A DNA stretch of 64,000 bases from Acidimicrobiia bacterium (GCA_022822905.1 JAJDYE010000036.1:1-64000), one strand, 5' to 3'. Positions 35,073 to 44,748 are shown, numbered from the stretch's first letter. Notes: generated from the sequence alone by a model not told the origin. Numbers and translations are program-made.

Positions 35073-36650
35073 ATGACTGAATCGGGGGAGTGGGCCAGCA
35101 TTCCGCACATGGCCCAGACGGCCGCGGCCCGCTTCGGCGACGCCCCCGCGGTGGTGGAGGGCGACAACTCGCTGTCCTTCGCGGAACTGGGCCAGCAGAT
35201 CGACCAAGCCGCCGCGGCCATGCTGGCCGCCGGGGTGCAGGCAGGCGACCGGGTGGCGGTCTGGGGCTCCAACCGCTTGGAGTGGATCATCGCCGCTGTG
35301 GGCCTCCAGGCGGCCGGGGCGGCGCTGGTGCCGGTGAACACCCGCTTCAAACCGGCCGAGACCGCCTACATCCTGGCCCGCAGCCGGGCTCGCCTCTTGG
35401 TGGCCGAGGCCGGGTTCGCCGGAATCGACCCCGCCGGTCTGTTCCGCCAGGGCGACGCCGACCTGTCGGCGCTGGAGCAGGTGGTGGTTCTGCCCCCCGC
35501 CGAGGCGCACAACGTGCCCGGCGCGGTGTCGTGGGCCGATTTCCTGAGGGCGGGGGAGTCGGTAGCCCCCGAAGCGGTGGAGGCCCGGCGACAGGCGGTG
35601 GGGCCAAGCCAGATCAGCGACATCTTGTTCACGTCGGGCACCACCGGCGCGCCCAAGGGCGTGATGATGACCCACGGGCAGACCCTGCGGCAGTTCTCGC
35701 ACTGGTGCGACTTCGCCGATCTCCGCCAGGGCGACCGCTATCTGATCGTCAACCCCTTCTTCCACATGTTCGGCTACAAGGCCGGCTGGCTGGCCTGCCT
35801 GATGCGCGGGGCCACCGTGTACCCGGTGCCGACCTTCGACGTCGACCAGGTGTTGGACTTGGTGGAGGCCGAGCAAGTCACCGTGCTGCCCGGCCCGCCC
35901 ACCGTCTACCAGACGATTCTCGACCACCCCACCCGCCCGGCCCTCGATCTGTCCAGCCTGCGGGTGGCGGTCACCGGCGCGGCCGACATCCCGGTGGAGC
36001 TGATCCGCCGGATGCACGAGGAGCTGCCGTTCCAGCGGGTGTGTACCGGCTACGGCCTCACCGAGGCCGGCACCTGCACCGGAACCCAGCCCGGCGACGA
36101 CCCCGAGACCATCGCCACCACCGCGGGACGGGCCATGCCCGACCTTGAGGTGCGCATCGCCGACGGCGACCGTGAGGCCGCTGTGGGCGAGACCGGCGAG
36201 GTGCTGGTGCGGGGGTTCAGCGTGACAACCGGATATTTCGACGATCCCGAGGCCACCGCTGCGGCCATCGACGCCGACGGGTGGCTCCACACCGGCGATC
36301 TGGGCATCTTGGACCACCGGGGCTACCTCAAGATCGCCGGGCGCATCAAGGACATGTTCATCGTCGGCGGGTTCAACGCCTACCCCGCCGAGATCGAGAA
36401 CATGCTGTTGGGCCATCCCGCCGTCGCCCAGGCCGCGGTGGTGGGGGTGCCCGACGAGCGACTGGGGGAGGTGGGCCGGGCGTTCATCGTGCCCCAGCCC
36501 GGTTCGGCCATCGATCCCGAAGAGCTGATCGCCTGGTGCCGGGAGCGCATGGCCAACTACAAGGTGCCCCGCTCGGTGGTGCTGCGGGAGTCGTTCCCGC
36601 TCAACGCCACCGGCAAGGTGATGAAAAGCGAGCTGCTGGCCGAGGCCTAG
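35073..36650 (+). CDS. Acyl-CoA synthetase, FadD3-like
   Basis: A 525-residue ANL ligase with SDILFTSGTTGAPKGV, GYGLTEAG, TGDLGILDHRGYLKIAGR and the terminal NATGKVMKSEL. Several blocks match mycobacterial FadD3, which activates HIP, the steroid C/D-ring intermediate: NPFFHMFGYKAGWLACL, TVLPGPPTVYQ and LDLSSLRVAVTGAADIPV. The HIP assignment is inference from those blocks. It follows the aldehyde dehydrogenase by 19 bases and overlaps the convergent ligase gene at 36647 by four bases. Confidence 0.85.
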   Translation: MTESGEWASIPHMAQTAAARFGDAPAVVEGDNSLSFAELGQQIDQAAAAMLAAGVQAGDRVAVWGSNRLEWIIAAVGLQAAGAALVPVNTRFKPAETAYILARSRARLLVAEAGFAGIDPAGLFRQGDADLSALEQVVVLPPAEAHNVPGAVSWADFLRAGESVAPEAVEARRQAVGPSQISDILFTSGTTGAPKGVMMTHGQTLRQFSHWCDFADLRQGDRYLIVNPFFHMFGYKAGWLACLMRGATVYPVPTFDVDQVLDLVEAEQVTVLPGPPTVYQTILDHPTRPALDLSSLRVAVTGAADIPVELIRRMHEELPFQRVCTGYGLTEAGTCTGTQPGDDPETIATTAGRAMPDLEVRIADGDREAAVGETGEVLVRGFSVTTGYFDDPEATAAAIDADGWLHTGDLGILDHRGYLKIAGRIKDMFIVGGFNAYPAEIENMLLGHPAVAQAAVVGVPDERLGEVGRAFIVPQPGSAIDPEELIAWCRERMANYKVPRSVVLRESFPLNATGKVMKSELLAEA

Positions 36651-38179
36651 CCCGAAGGCGGCTCGAACTGGAGCTTCAGCTCCCGCCGCAGGGTCTTGCC
36701 CGAGGGCAGCCGGGGAACCGCCTCAACGAAGTGAACGGCGTGGAGGCGCTTGTAGCCGGCCAGAGTGTCGGCCACCAGGGCTTTCAGCTCCTCTTCGGTG
36801 GCGGCAGCGCCGTCGGCAAGCTGCACGGCGGCGGTCACCGCCTCGCCGGAGTCGGGATCGGGCAGCCCGAACACCGCGCAGTCGAGCACGTCGGGATGGC
36901 CCAGCAGCACCGCCTCCACCTCGGCGGGGGCCACCTGGAAGCCCTTCACCTTGATCATCTCCTTCACCCGGTCGGTGATGTGCAGCCACCCGTCGGGCTC
37001 CATCCAGCCGACGTCGCCGGTTCGATACCACCCGTCGGAAAAGGCCTCGGCGTTGGCCTCCTCCGGCAGGTAGCCGGCCATCATCGCCGGGCTGCGAGCC
37101 TGGATCTCGCCCACCTCGCCGGGGGCCAGCACCTCCCCGGTCGCCAAGTGGGCGATGCGGATGTCCACGTCGTGGACGGGCGGCCCGGGCGAGTCCAGCC
37201 GCCACAGATCGGGCCGGTGTACCGGGTTGCTGGTGAGCACGGGCGCCTCGCTGGCCCCGTAGGCGGGCATGAACGGAACCCCGGTGCGCTCGGTCACCCG
37301 CTGGGCCACGCTTTCGGTCACCGGGGTGGCGCCCCACATGATGTAGCGCAGCGACGACAGGTCGAACTCCTCTAGGTTGGGGTGGTTGGCCATGGCCAGG
37401 GCGATGGGGGCGACCGCCATCTCCAGGGTGATGCGGTCGGCCTCGATGGCGCCCAGCATGGCTTCGAGGTCGAACCGGGGGTGGAGCCGCACCGACGAGC
37501 CGGCCCACACCGACGAGAGCAAGTTGAGCAGCCCCAGGATGTGAAACGGCGGGGTGGTGATCTGGAAGCGGTCCTCGGGGGTCAGGCCCAGAACCTCGCC
37601 CCAGATGACGGTGGCCGCATTGATGCTGGCGTGGGTGTGGCGCACCGCCTTGGGCATCCCAGTGGTGCCCGAGCTGAACATCAGCACCGCCTCGCTGTGA
37701 TCCCAATCGAGGTCGGCGGCGGGGGCATCGGCCGGGCTGTCGGCCAAGGCGGCGACCGCGGGGTCGTCGTCCAAGTGGATCACCCGGTCGGCCAGGGGCT
37801 CGGGGAGGCGCAGATGGGTGTCGCCGTCGGTGATGGCCAGCACCGGCCCGGTGAGGTGGGCGGCGTGGGCGGTCTCAGCCTGCTTCCAGGCCGAGCTGAT
37901 CATCACCGCGGAGGCCCCCAGCTTCAAGATGCCGTACACCGAGGTGAAGAACTCGGGGCGGTTCGAGGCCATGACCGCCACCCGCTGGCCGGCGCCCACC
38001 CCCCGTTCGGCCAGCAGCCGGGCGAAGCCGTCGGCCTGCCGGTTGAAATCCCGGTAAGTGAGCACCCGGTCTTCGAACCTGATGGCCACCCGGTCGCCAA
38101 ACCGGTCAGAAGCCGACTCCAGCAGGCTGTGGACGCTGCTGCCTCGGGGATACTCCAAGGGCGGGAAGATCGACGACAC
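36647..38179 (-). CDS. Acyl-CoA synthetase (AMP-forming)
   Basis: A 510-residue ANL ligase with LMFSSGTTGMPKAV, YGASEAPVL, YRTGDVGWMEPDGWLHITDR and PRLPSGKTLRRELK. It differs from the two other ligases of the window in the fatty-acid-like core. The GTG start lies three bases after the stop of the CMD-family gene, so the two are co-transcribed. Substrate unknown. Confidence 0.87.
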   Translation of the reverse strand: MSSIFPPLEYPRGSSVHSLLESASDRFGDRVAIRFEDRVLTYRDFNRQADGFARLLAERGVGAGQRVAVMASNRPEFFTSVYGILKLGASAVMISSAWKQAETAHAAHLTGPVLAITDGDTHLRLPEPLADRVIHLDDDPAVAALADSPADAPAADLDWDHSEAVLMFSSGTTGMPKAVRHTHASINAATVIWGEVLGLTPEDRFQITTPPFHILGLLNLLSSVWAGSSVRLHPRFDLEAMLGAIEADRITLEMAVAPIALAMANHPNLEEFDLSSLRYIMWGATPVTESVAQRVTERTGVPFMPAYGASEAPVLTSNPVHRPDLWRLDSPGPPVHDVDIRIAHLATGEVLAPGEVGEIQARSPAMMAGYLPEEANAEAFSDGWYRTGDVGWMEPDGWLHITDRVKEMIKVKGFQVAPAEVEAVLLGHPDVLDCAVFGLPDPDSGEAVTAAVQLADGAAATEEELKALVADTLAGYKRLHAVHFVEAVPRLPSGKTLRRELKLQFEPPSG

Positions 38180-38182
38180 GGA

Positions 38183-38827
38183 TTAGCCCTCGGCGTCGCC
38201 GGGGAAGCCCCTGCCCTCGAGCTCGGGATCGAGGGGCAGGTCGAAGCAGTTGAACGCCACCGCCAGGGTGTCGTAGGCCCCCACGGTGAACAGCAGGTCC
38301 ATGATCTGGCGGGTATCGAACGCCTCAGCCAGCTCGTCCCAGGTGGCATCGCACCAGCGGTGATCGTGGTGGAGCTCGTCCACCGCCCGCAGCAACAGGG
38401 CGTCCTCCGGCGCCCACCCTTCAAGGGAATCAACCGCAGTGCGGTCGATCTCCTCCTCGGTCAGGCCCACTTCAAGGGCGGCGGCTGCGTGCTGGACCCA
38501 CTCGTATTCGCTTCGGCGCAGCCACGCCACCCGCAGCACCGCCAACTCGATGGCCCGCCCCGACAGCGTGTTGAAGTACAGCAGATGGCGGTTGAACTCC
38601 AGGAAGGCCCTGGCCAGCTCGGGATAGTGGGCCATCACCGACAAGGCGTTGTTGGGCCGCCTCACCTGCTGCTTGCGGTCGGCCTTGCGCTTGTCGTAGG
38701 CCGAGCCCGCAGGGGGCCGCATGGGCTCCATGGCGGCAAAGGCCTCCGGCGTCCACTCCGGCAACTCCAGCGGGGCGATGCGGGGCCGGTTGGCCGAGTC
38801 TTCAGATTCATCTGCTGAGCTGCCCAC
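38183..38827 (-). CDS. Carboxymuconolactone decarboxylase family protein
   Basis: A 214-residue all-helical protein. The core RAIELAVLRVAWLRRSEYEW continues into VQHAAAALEVGLTEEEI, the Glu...His...Ala pattern of the CMD family, without the CxxC of AhpD peroxidases. It may act as a decarboxylase or hydrolase of an acyl lactone-like compound. GTG 38827 has an excellent AAGGAGGA site; longer upstream ORFs are not real starts. It is first in a two-gene unit with the acyl-CoA synthetase. Confidence 0.78.
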   Translation of the reverse strand: MGSSADESEDSANRPRIAPLELPEWTPEAFAAMEPMRPPAGSAYDKRKADRKQQVRRPNNALSVMAHYPELARAFLEFNRHLLYFNTLSGRAIELAVLRVAWLRRSEYEWVQHAAAALEVGLTEEEIDRTAVDSLEGWAPEDALLLRAVDELHHDHRWCDATWDELAEAFDTRQIMDLLFTVGAYDTLAVAFNCFDLPLDPELEGRGFPGDAEG

Positions 38828-38930
38828 CCGATCCTCCTTGGAAGCCTCTGGGGATGGTAACCGACCCCGATTGGGCTCCCGTCTCCGTCTAACCGCCGGC
38901 GTCTGGTATGAACGGGGCGGAGGAGTTGCT

Positions 38931-39884
38931 GTGCGCATAGGACTGATGGTGGGGCCCGAGCGGCGCCGGTACGACACCAAGATCGACCGCATGATCGAGG
39001 CGGCCCAACAGGCCGAGGCTGGCGGGTTCTCGTCGGTGTGGATCCCCCAGATCCCCGACGAGTTCGACGCCATGACCGCGGCTGCGCTGATCGGCACCGC
39101 CACCTCGACGGTAGAGGTGGGAACCGCGGTGGTGGTGGCCCAAACCCGCCACCCCGTCGCGCTGTGCCAGCAGGTGCTCTCGGTGCAACTGGCCTGCGAG
39201 GGCCGCTTCTCCTTGGGCCTGGGCCCGTCGCACCACTGGATCGTGGAGGACATGCTGGGGCTGTCTTACGACCGGCCCGCGGCCCAGATCCGCTCGTACC
39301 TCGACGTTTTGGACCAAGCGCTGGCCGGCCCCGGCATGGTTCGGGTGGAAAACGAGTACTTCCACATCAACAACCCGTTGGACATAGCCGACCAGGCCGC
39401 CACTCCGGTGCTGCTGGCCGCCCTCGGCCCGGTCATGCTGCGGCTGGCCGGTTCTCGCACCGACGGCACCACGCTGTGGCTGGCCGACGAGCGGGCCATC
39501 GGCGAGTTCATAGCCCCCCGGATCAACGAAGCGGCGGCCGAAGCCGGTCGGCCGCCACCCCGGATCGTGGCCGGGGTGCCGGTGTGCCTTTGCGCCCCCG
39601 GTCAGGTGGACACCGCCAAAGAAAGGGCCGAGCGGCTGCTGGCCGAGGCCGAGGTGTCCCCCAACTACCAGCGGTTGTTGGACCGGGGCAACGCCGAGGG
39701 CGTGTCCGACATCATGGCCGTCGGCGATGAGGCCGCGGTGCTGGCCCGACTGCGCTCGTTTGCAAACGCCGGGGTCACCGACCTCTCGGTGCGAGTGCTG
39801 CCCGTGGGCGACGGCCGAGACGAGCTCATAGCCTCCAGCCAGCGCACCCGGGAGTTCTTGGCCTCGGTGGCGTCGGAGCTCTAG
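38931..39884 (+). CDS. LLM-class flavin/F420-dependent oxidoreductase
   Basis: A 317-residue luciferase-like TIM-barrel oxidoreductase: VRIGLMVGPERR start, FSSVWIPQIPDEFDAMT near residue 35, ACEGRFSLGLGPSHHWIVE near 85 and LLAALGPVMLRLAG near 165. The GPSHHW loop suggests the F420-using branch. GTG 38931 has a GGAGGAG site ten bases upstream, so I reject longer forms. Divergent from the CMD gene and convergent with the amidohydrolase. Confidence 0.87.
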   Translation: MRIGLMVGPERRRYDTKIDRMIEAAQQAEAGGFSSVWIPQIPDEFDAMTAAALIGTATSTVEVGTAVVVAQTRHPVALCQQVLSVQLACEGRFSLGLGPSHHWIVEDMLGLSYDRPAAQIRSYLDVLDQALAGPGMVRVENEYFHINNPLDIADQAATPVLLAALGPVMLRLAGSRTDGTTLWLADERAIGEFIAPRINEAAAEAGRPPPRIVAGVPVCLCAPGQVDTAKERAERLLAEAEVSPNYQRLLDRGNAEGVSDIMAVGDEAAVLARLRSFANAGVTDLSVRVLPVGDGRDELIASSQRTREFLASVASEL

Positions 39885-39893
39885 TCGAGCAAC

Positions 39894-41183
39894 TTAGGCC
39901 GCGGCCTCCACCTGGTTGAGGGGGTTCATGCCCGGGCAGCCCTTGGCCCGCTCGGGGATGTCGGCGTAGTCGATGGGGGTGGCCACCTCGGCCTTGGTGG
40001 GGCAGAACTGCTCGGCCAGCGGGGCCAGCGCCTCCAAGTCGAACCCGTACACCTCAGCGGCATTGGTGCTGAGGATTTTGGTGGTCTCTTCTTCGGTGAG
40101 GTTGGCAAAAGTCAGCCGCAGGTGCTCCCGGGTATAGGGATGAGACCCCTCGATGTGGGGGTAGTCGGAGCCCCACATGACCCGGTCGATGCCCACTGTG
40201 CGGGTGAGCAGGGCCTCGGCCGGGCGCAGGAACGACGCCCCGATGTAGCACTGGCGGGCGAAGTACTCGCTGGGGGTGAGCGACATGTCGGCCACGGCCT
40301 GGCTGCCGAACACCGTCTCAGAGCCGTACTTGGAGTACTTCATCCGGTGGAAGAAGCTCTCCAGCCTCTCCAGGGTCTCGGGCACCCAGGCGGTGCCGGT
40401 CTCGGTGGTCACGTACTTCAGCGTGGGATAGCGCTCGAACACCCCGGAGAACATGAGGTGCCACAGCGCCCTCTGGGTCCACCAGGTGGCCTCCAGGATG
40501 AACATGGCCAACGAGGAGGGGAAGTGGTTGCCGTAGTTGGGCGACCCGCCACCGGCATGGTGGTTCAGCGGCAGACCGGCTGCCGCAGTAGCGGCCCAGA
40601 TGGGCTCGTAGCTCTTGGAGTAAAGCGGTTCAAACGGGGAGTCGGGCGGAGCACCGGGGATGAGAACGCCACCTTTCAACCCGTTCTCGGCGGCCCACTC
40701 GATCTCTTTGACCGAACCCTCCACATCGCCCAAGAACACCTGGGCGATTCCGGCCCGGCGCTCGGGCGCCTGGCTCACAAAGTCGGCCACCCACCGGTTG
40801 TGGGCCCGCAGCCCGGCCCAGCGGTGCTCGAAGTTGTCAGAGTAGGGCGGCGCTTCAAACGCGGTGGCGGCAGGCGGGGCGAACGGGGGCTGGGTATTGG
40901 GGAACAGCACCTCGGCAATGAACCCGTCGGACTCCTGCTCTGCCAGGCGCTGGTCTGAAGACCAATTGCGGAATCCCCAAACCTCGGGATCGCCGTCAAC
41001 CCCCACCTCCATAGGCGAGCGATCCATGTCGGCAAACATCTCCTTGCGCCGCTCGTTGTGCCCGTCCATGTAGTCGGCCCACTCGTCGAACTCCGCGTGG
41101 TAGCGCGACTCCAGATACGGCTTGTAGGCCCTCAAATCGGCGCCGCAATGGGTGTCAGCACTGATGACGATGTGATGTTCCAT
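39894..41183 (-). CDS. Amidohydrolase 2 family metal-dependent hydrolase
   Basis: A 429-residue amidohydrolase-2 protein. Likely metal ligands are in ISADTHCG near residue 8, LPLNHHAGG near 205, YVTTETGTAW and the Asp of WGSDYPHIEGSHP near 340. Longer than the paralogue at 21446 owing to an N-terminal insert (YHAEFDEWADYMDG). The acrylyl-CoA reductase-like gene is 26 bases upstream on the same strand. Confidence 0.87.
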   Translation of the reverse strand: MEHHIVISADTHCGADLRAYKPYLESRYHAEFDEWADYMDGHNERRKEMFADMDRSPMEVGVDGDPEVWGFRNWSSDQRLAEQESDGFIAEVLFPNTQPPFAPPAATAFEAPPYSDNFEHRWAGLRAHNRWVADFVSQAPERRAGIAQVFLGDVEGSVKEIEWAAENGLKGGVLIPGAPPDSPFEPLYSKSYEPIWAATAAAGLPLNHHAGGGSPNYGNHFPSSLAMFILEATWWTQRALWHLMFSGVFERYPTLKYVTTETGTAWVPETLERLESFFHRMKYSKYGSETVFGSQAVADMSLTPSEYFARQCYIGASFLRPAEALLTRTVGIDRVMWGSDYPHIEGSHPYTREHLRLTFANLTEEETTKILSTNAAEVYGFDLEALAPLAEQFCPTKAEVATPIDYADIPERAKGCPGMNPLNQVEAAA

Positions 41184-41209
41184 CGGTCTACCCCCGTTGG
41201 TTCAGAAAT

Positions 41210-42199
41210 TTAGCGGTTGACGTCGATGACGACCCTGCCGCGGATTTCGCCGGCCAGGATTTGGGCGGCGGCGGTGGGGACGTCGGACAGGCCGATGGTG
41301 TCGGTCATGGCGTCGAGCTTGGCGGTGTCCAGGTTTCGGGCCAGGCGGTTCCAGGCTTGGGCTCGGCGCTCGGCGGGCTCGTAGACGCAGTTGATGCCGG
41401 CCAGGGTCACGGCCCGCAGGATGAAGGGGGCCACCGAGCTGGGCAAGTCCATGCCCTGGGCCAGGCCGCAGGCCGCCACGCACCCGTGGGGCTGGGTCTG
41501 GGAGATGATGTTGGCCAGCGTGTGGCTGCCTACCGAGTCGACGCCTCCGGCGAATCGGGCCTTGCCCAGGGGGCGGGCCGGGCCGGATAGCTCGTCGCGG
41601 TGGATCAGCTCGGCCGCCCCCAGCTCGCGCAGGTAGTCGCCCTCGGTGTCGATGCGGCCGCTGGAGGCCACTACCTCATAGCCCAGCTGGGCCAGCACCG
41701 CCACCGCCACGCTGCCCACCCCGCCGGCGGCGCCGGTCACCACAATGGGGCCGGAATCGGGGGTGATGTCGTGTTCTTCCAACGCCAGCACGCACAGCAT
41801 GGCGGTGTAGCCCGCCGTGCCCACGGCCATGGCCTGATGGGTTGTGTAGGCGTCGGGCAGGGGGGTTAGCCAGCCGCCGTCCATGGCCGCCTTGGTGGCC
41901 ATGCCCCCCCAGTGCGACTCGCCCACGTCCCAGCCGTTCACGATCACCTTGTCGCCCGGAGACCATTTCGGGTCGTCGCTGCGGGCCACCGTGCCGGCCA
42001 GGTCGATGCCGGGGACCATGGGCCAGGTGCGCACGATAGGGGCGCCGTTCACCACGGCCAGGCCGTCCTTGTAGTTGAGCGTGGAGTAGTCCACGTCCAC
42101 GATCACCGGGCGGTCGGGCAGTTCGGCGTCGTCCAGCTCGGTTATCGCGTGGGTGCGGTTGCCGTCGTCGTCTTGGCTCAGCAGTAGGGCTCTGAACAT
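41210..42199 (-). CDS. acuI: Zinc-free MDR oxidoreductase, acrylyl-CoA reductase (AcuI/YhdH) type
   Basis: A 329-residue medium-chain dehydrogenase without the structural zinc Cys cluster. STLNYKDGLAV, PGIDLAGTV, GWDVGESHWGG, the VGTAGYTAMLCVLALEE helix and VTGAAGGVGSVAVA are the hallmarks of the YhdH/AcuI group, which reduces acryloyl-CoA to propionyl-CoA with NADPH. In the cell this removes toxic acryloyl-CoA, for example from DMSP or 3-hydroxypropionate. First gene of a two-gene unit with the amidohydrolase. Confidence 0.86.
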   Translation of the reverse strand: MFRALLLSQDDDGNRTHAITELDDAELPDRPVIVDVDYSTLNYKDGLAVVNGAPIVRTWPMVPGIDLAGTVARSDDPKWSPGDKVIVNGWDVGESHWGGMATKAAMDGGWLTPLPDAYTTHQAMAVGTAGYTAMLCVLALEEHDITPDSGPIVVTGAAGGVGSVAVAVLAQLGYEVVASSGRIDTEGDYLRELGAAELIHRDELSGPARPLGKARFAGGVDSVGSHTLANIISQTQPHGCVAACGLAQGMDLPSSVAPFILRAVTLAGINCVYEPAERRAQAWNRLARNLDTAKLDAMTDTIGLSDVPTAAAQILAGEIRGRVVIDVNR

Positions 42200-42232
42200 C
42201 CCGCCAGCCTGCCTCAGGCGACTCCAACCCGC

Positions 42233-43450
42233 CTACCCGAGGACTCCTTGCCCGCGGAGGCGGGATATTTCTTCTTCTGTAAGGCCGGCAATGTCTTGCA
42301 GCACGGCTTGGGTGCTGGCGCCCAGGGTTTCGGCGGGGCGCTGGTCGGTTTCGGAGCGGGAGAACTTTATGGGGAAGGCCGGTCCGAGGCGGCCGGTCGG
42401 CTCAGCGGCGTGGGGGTGTTGGAGGGGCACCAGCGCCTGGCGGTGCTGGATTTGGGGGTCTTCGACGGCGGCGTAGGCGGAGGCCACCGCCCCGGCGGGG
42501 ACGCGGATCTTGTGCAGCCGGGCCACCAGCTCCTCGGTGGTCTGCTGCGCCATCCACGCGGCCACCTCACCGCAGATCTCGCCCCGATTGGCGGCCCGAA
42601 CCGGCACATTCGGGCCCAGCTCCCACAGGTCGGGCCGGCCCATCTCCTCGGTCAGCCTCTGGTACTGGGCGTCGGAGGTGATCACCAGGGTCACCCATCC
42701 ATCCTGAGATTCAAAGGTGTCCAAGATGCCCCGTGGGTCGCCGTTGCCCATTCGGTCGGGCAGGCCCCGCTCGCGGTAGAGGTCCAGGGGCTCGTCCCAC
42801 AGCATCGCAACCAGGCCGTCGAGCATGGCCACGTCGATGTATTGCCCTTGGCCGTCTATGTCCCGCTGGCGCAGCGCGGCAACTACTCCGAGAGCGCAGA
42901 GGGCCGCTGGGAACTGATCTCCGACGGTGACCCCAGCCTTGACGGGCGGCCCGTCGGGGAAGCCCGACTTGGCCATCAGCCCCGATCGGCCCTGAATGAT
43001 GAGATCCATGGAAGCCAGGTCGGCATCGGGCCCATCGGGGCCGAACCCGGTGATGGAGGCATGGATCAGCCGGGGGTTCAGCTCCGAGAGCGTCTCGTAG
43101 TCCAGTCCCAGCGAGGCCAAGACCCCGGGCCGGAAGTTGTCCACCAGCACGTCGACATTGGCCACCAACCTTCGAAACGCGTCCGCGCCCTCGGGCCGCA
43201 CAAGGTCAAGCACCACGCTGCGCTTGCCCCGCCCCTTGCGCAGGTAGCTGATGCCGATGTCGTCGGGCCCCATGGCCTCCGACTGCTCGCCATCAGGCCC
43301 CACCCACGGCGGTATGCGCCAGGTCACATCACCACCCGGCGGATCGATCCGAATGACCTCCGCCCCCAATGAAGCCAAGAACCAAGTGCAAACCGGCCCC
43401 GAAACCACCCGAGTCAAGTCAACAACCCGAACACCCTCCAACGGCTTCAT
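42233..43450 (-). CDS. CoA-transferase family III (CaiB/BaiF)
   Basis: A 405-residue family III CoA-transferase. It opens with MKPLEGVRVVDLTRVVSGP, has the VLVDNFRPGVLASLGLDYE segment and the catalytic Asp in DLASMDLIIQGRSGLM. The enzyme moves CoA between organic acids. It ends 33 bases before the start side of the acuI gene on the same strand, and is divergent from the thiolase-like gene at 43514. Confidence 0.9.
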   Translation of the reverse strand: MKPLEGVRVVDLTRVVSGPVCTWFLASLGAEVIRIDPPGGDVTWRIPPWVGPDGEQSEAMGPDDIGISYLRKGRGKRSVVLDLVRPEGADAFRRLVANVDVLVDNFRPGVLASLGLDYETLSELNPRLIHASITGFGPDGPDADLASMDLIIQGRSGLMAKSGFPDGPPVKAGVTVGDQFPAALCALGVVAALRQRDIDGQGQYIDVAMLDGLVAMLWDEPLDLYRERGLPDRMGNGDPRGILDTFESQDGWVTLVITSDAQYQRLTEEMGRPDLWELGPNVPVRAANRGEICGEVAAWMAQQTTEELVARLHKIRVPAGAVASAYAAVEDPQIQHRQALVPLQHPHAAEPTGRLGPAFPIKFSRSETDQRPAETLGASTQAVLQDIAGLTEEEISRLRGQGVLG

Positions 43451-43513
43451 GTTCCCTTGCTTACCATTTCCCCAAGTCGCAACCCATCTCTGCCGCGACT
43501 AGACATTGAGGCC

Positions 43514-44680
43514 GTGGCCAAACACCCGTTTCACGACGTCGCCATCGTCGGCATCGCCAATTCCGAGCAAGCCCGTGTCCTTGAAGGCCACGATTCCACC
43601 ACCATTACCTTCCAAGCCGTCCACCGGGTGCTGGCCGACACTGGCCTCACCCCGTGGGACATCGACGGCGTCGCCGCTGGCCCATTCAGCGGGCCGCTCA
43701 CCTACTACATGCGAAACGGCCCGGCCTGGCGGAACCACATGGCCCCGTCTATCCCCATCATCTTGGACGCGGCCTCAGCCATCGCCACCGGCCAGTGCCA
43801 CACCGTGCTAGTGGCCCACGGATCGGCGGGCATCTACACCGAGCGGGCTTCCACTGCGCCGTGGACCCGGCCGGCCAACGAGTTCGTGGTGGCCTACGGA
43901 ATGTTCACCGCGGCGGAGTTCGCCCTCATCGCCCAGCGCCACATGCACATGCACGGCACTACGCCAGAGCAGCTGGCCACGGTAGCCGCCACCATCCGCA
44001 ACAACGGCCACGCCCACCCCGATGCGGTGTACCACGGTCGGGGGCCCTTCACGCCGGACGACATCTTGGCGTCGCGCATGGTGTCCGACCCCTTCCACCT
44101 GCTCGACTGCGCCATGACCTCCGAGGGGGCGTGCGCGCTGATCCTCACCACCCGGGAGCGGGCCCAGGATCTGCCCAACAAGCCGGTGTACATCCTGGGC
44201 GGGGCCTGCGACAGCTTCGGTCCCTCCTACCAGCACCCGCCGGCGTGGGACTTGGCCGGCCCCAGCGGCCGTAACAACGGCTACACCGGCCGGTGGGCGG
44301 CGCAGAAGTCGTTCGCCATGGGCGAGCTCGGCCCCACCGATGTGGACGTGTGCGAGTTCTACGACCCGTTCTCGTTCGAGATCATCCGCCAGTTCGAGGC
44401 CTACGGGTTCTGCGAAGAGGGCGAGGGCGGCGACTTCATCATGGACGGCCGCATCGGCCCCGGCGGGCAGTTCCCGGTTACCACCGACGGGGGGACGATG
44501 TCGTTCAGCCACGGTGGGGCGGCGGTGCAGCAGCTCCAACGGGTCATCCGGGGGGTGGAGCAGCTTCGGGGCACCTGCGTGTCGTCCCAAGTGCCCGATG
44601 CCCAGGTGGCCATGTGCTCCAACGGCGGCGCCGGTGCGCTGTTCACCGACGTGATGCTGCTGGGAACGCAGACGCCATGA
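43514..44680 (+). CDS. Thiolase-fold lipid-transfer-type enzyme (Ltp/SCP-x-like)
   Basis: A protein of about 388 residues with the thiolase fold but not the classical Cys nucleophile: DVAIVGIANSEQAR start, FYDPFSFEIIRQFEAYGFC near the middle and MCSNGGAGALFTD at the end. The FYDPFS site corresponds to the catalytic Tyr of Ltp2; the second Tyr site (GEAYIHG in Ltp2) is replaced by SFSHGG. It may be an aldolase or thiolase on branched or steroid-like acyl-CoA. Downstream is a DUF35 protein, the usual partner. GTG 43514 is the best start; a TTG at 43457 lacks support. Confidence 0.8.
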   Translation: MAKHPFHDVAIVGIANSEQARVLEGHDSTTITFQAVHRVLADTGLTPWDIDGVAAGPFSGPLTYYMRNGPAWRNHMAPSIPIILDAASAIATGQCHTVLVAHGSAGIYTERASTAPWTRPANEFVVAYGMFTAAEFALIAQRHMHMHGTTPEQLATVAATIRNNGHAHPDAVYHGRGPFTPDDILASRMVSDPFHLLDCAMTSEGACALILTTRERAQDLPNKPVYILGGACDSFGPSYQHPPAWDLAGPSGRNNGYTGRWAAQKSFAMGELGPTDVDVCEFYDPFSFEIIRQFEAYGFCEEGEGGDFIMDGRIGPGGQFPVTTDGGTMSFSHGGAAVQQLQRVIRGVEQLRGTCVSSQVPDAQVAMCSNGGAGALFTDVMLLGTQTP

Positions 44681-44748
44681 GCGAGATTCTGTTTCCACTG
44701 TCCTTCGGCAGACCAGGCCTGGAGCGGGAGGAGAGCCAGGACAAATGA
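44677..44748 (+). CDS. Mini-ORF (23 codons) bridging the thiolase and DUF35 genes
   Basis: ATG 44677 overlaps the thiolase stop by four bases (ATGA), and its own TGA overlaps the DUF35 ATG in the same way. The first five codons are identical to those of the DUF35 gene (atgagcgagattctg at 44677 and 44745), followed by FPLSFGRPGLEREESQDK. Its end contains GGAGGAG, which is the ribosome site for DUF35. It looks like a partial start duplication kept as a coupling element; whether the peptide is stable is unknown. Confidence 0.5.
   Translation: MSEILFPLSFGRPGLEREESQDK

Noticed and set aside
33581..35350. A 589-residue minus-strand ORF over the aldehyde dehydrogenase
   Set aside because: His/Gly/Val-rich shadow frame opposite a gene with intact catalytic residues.
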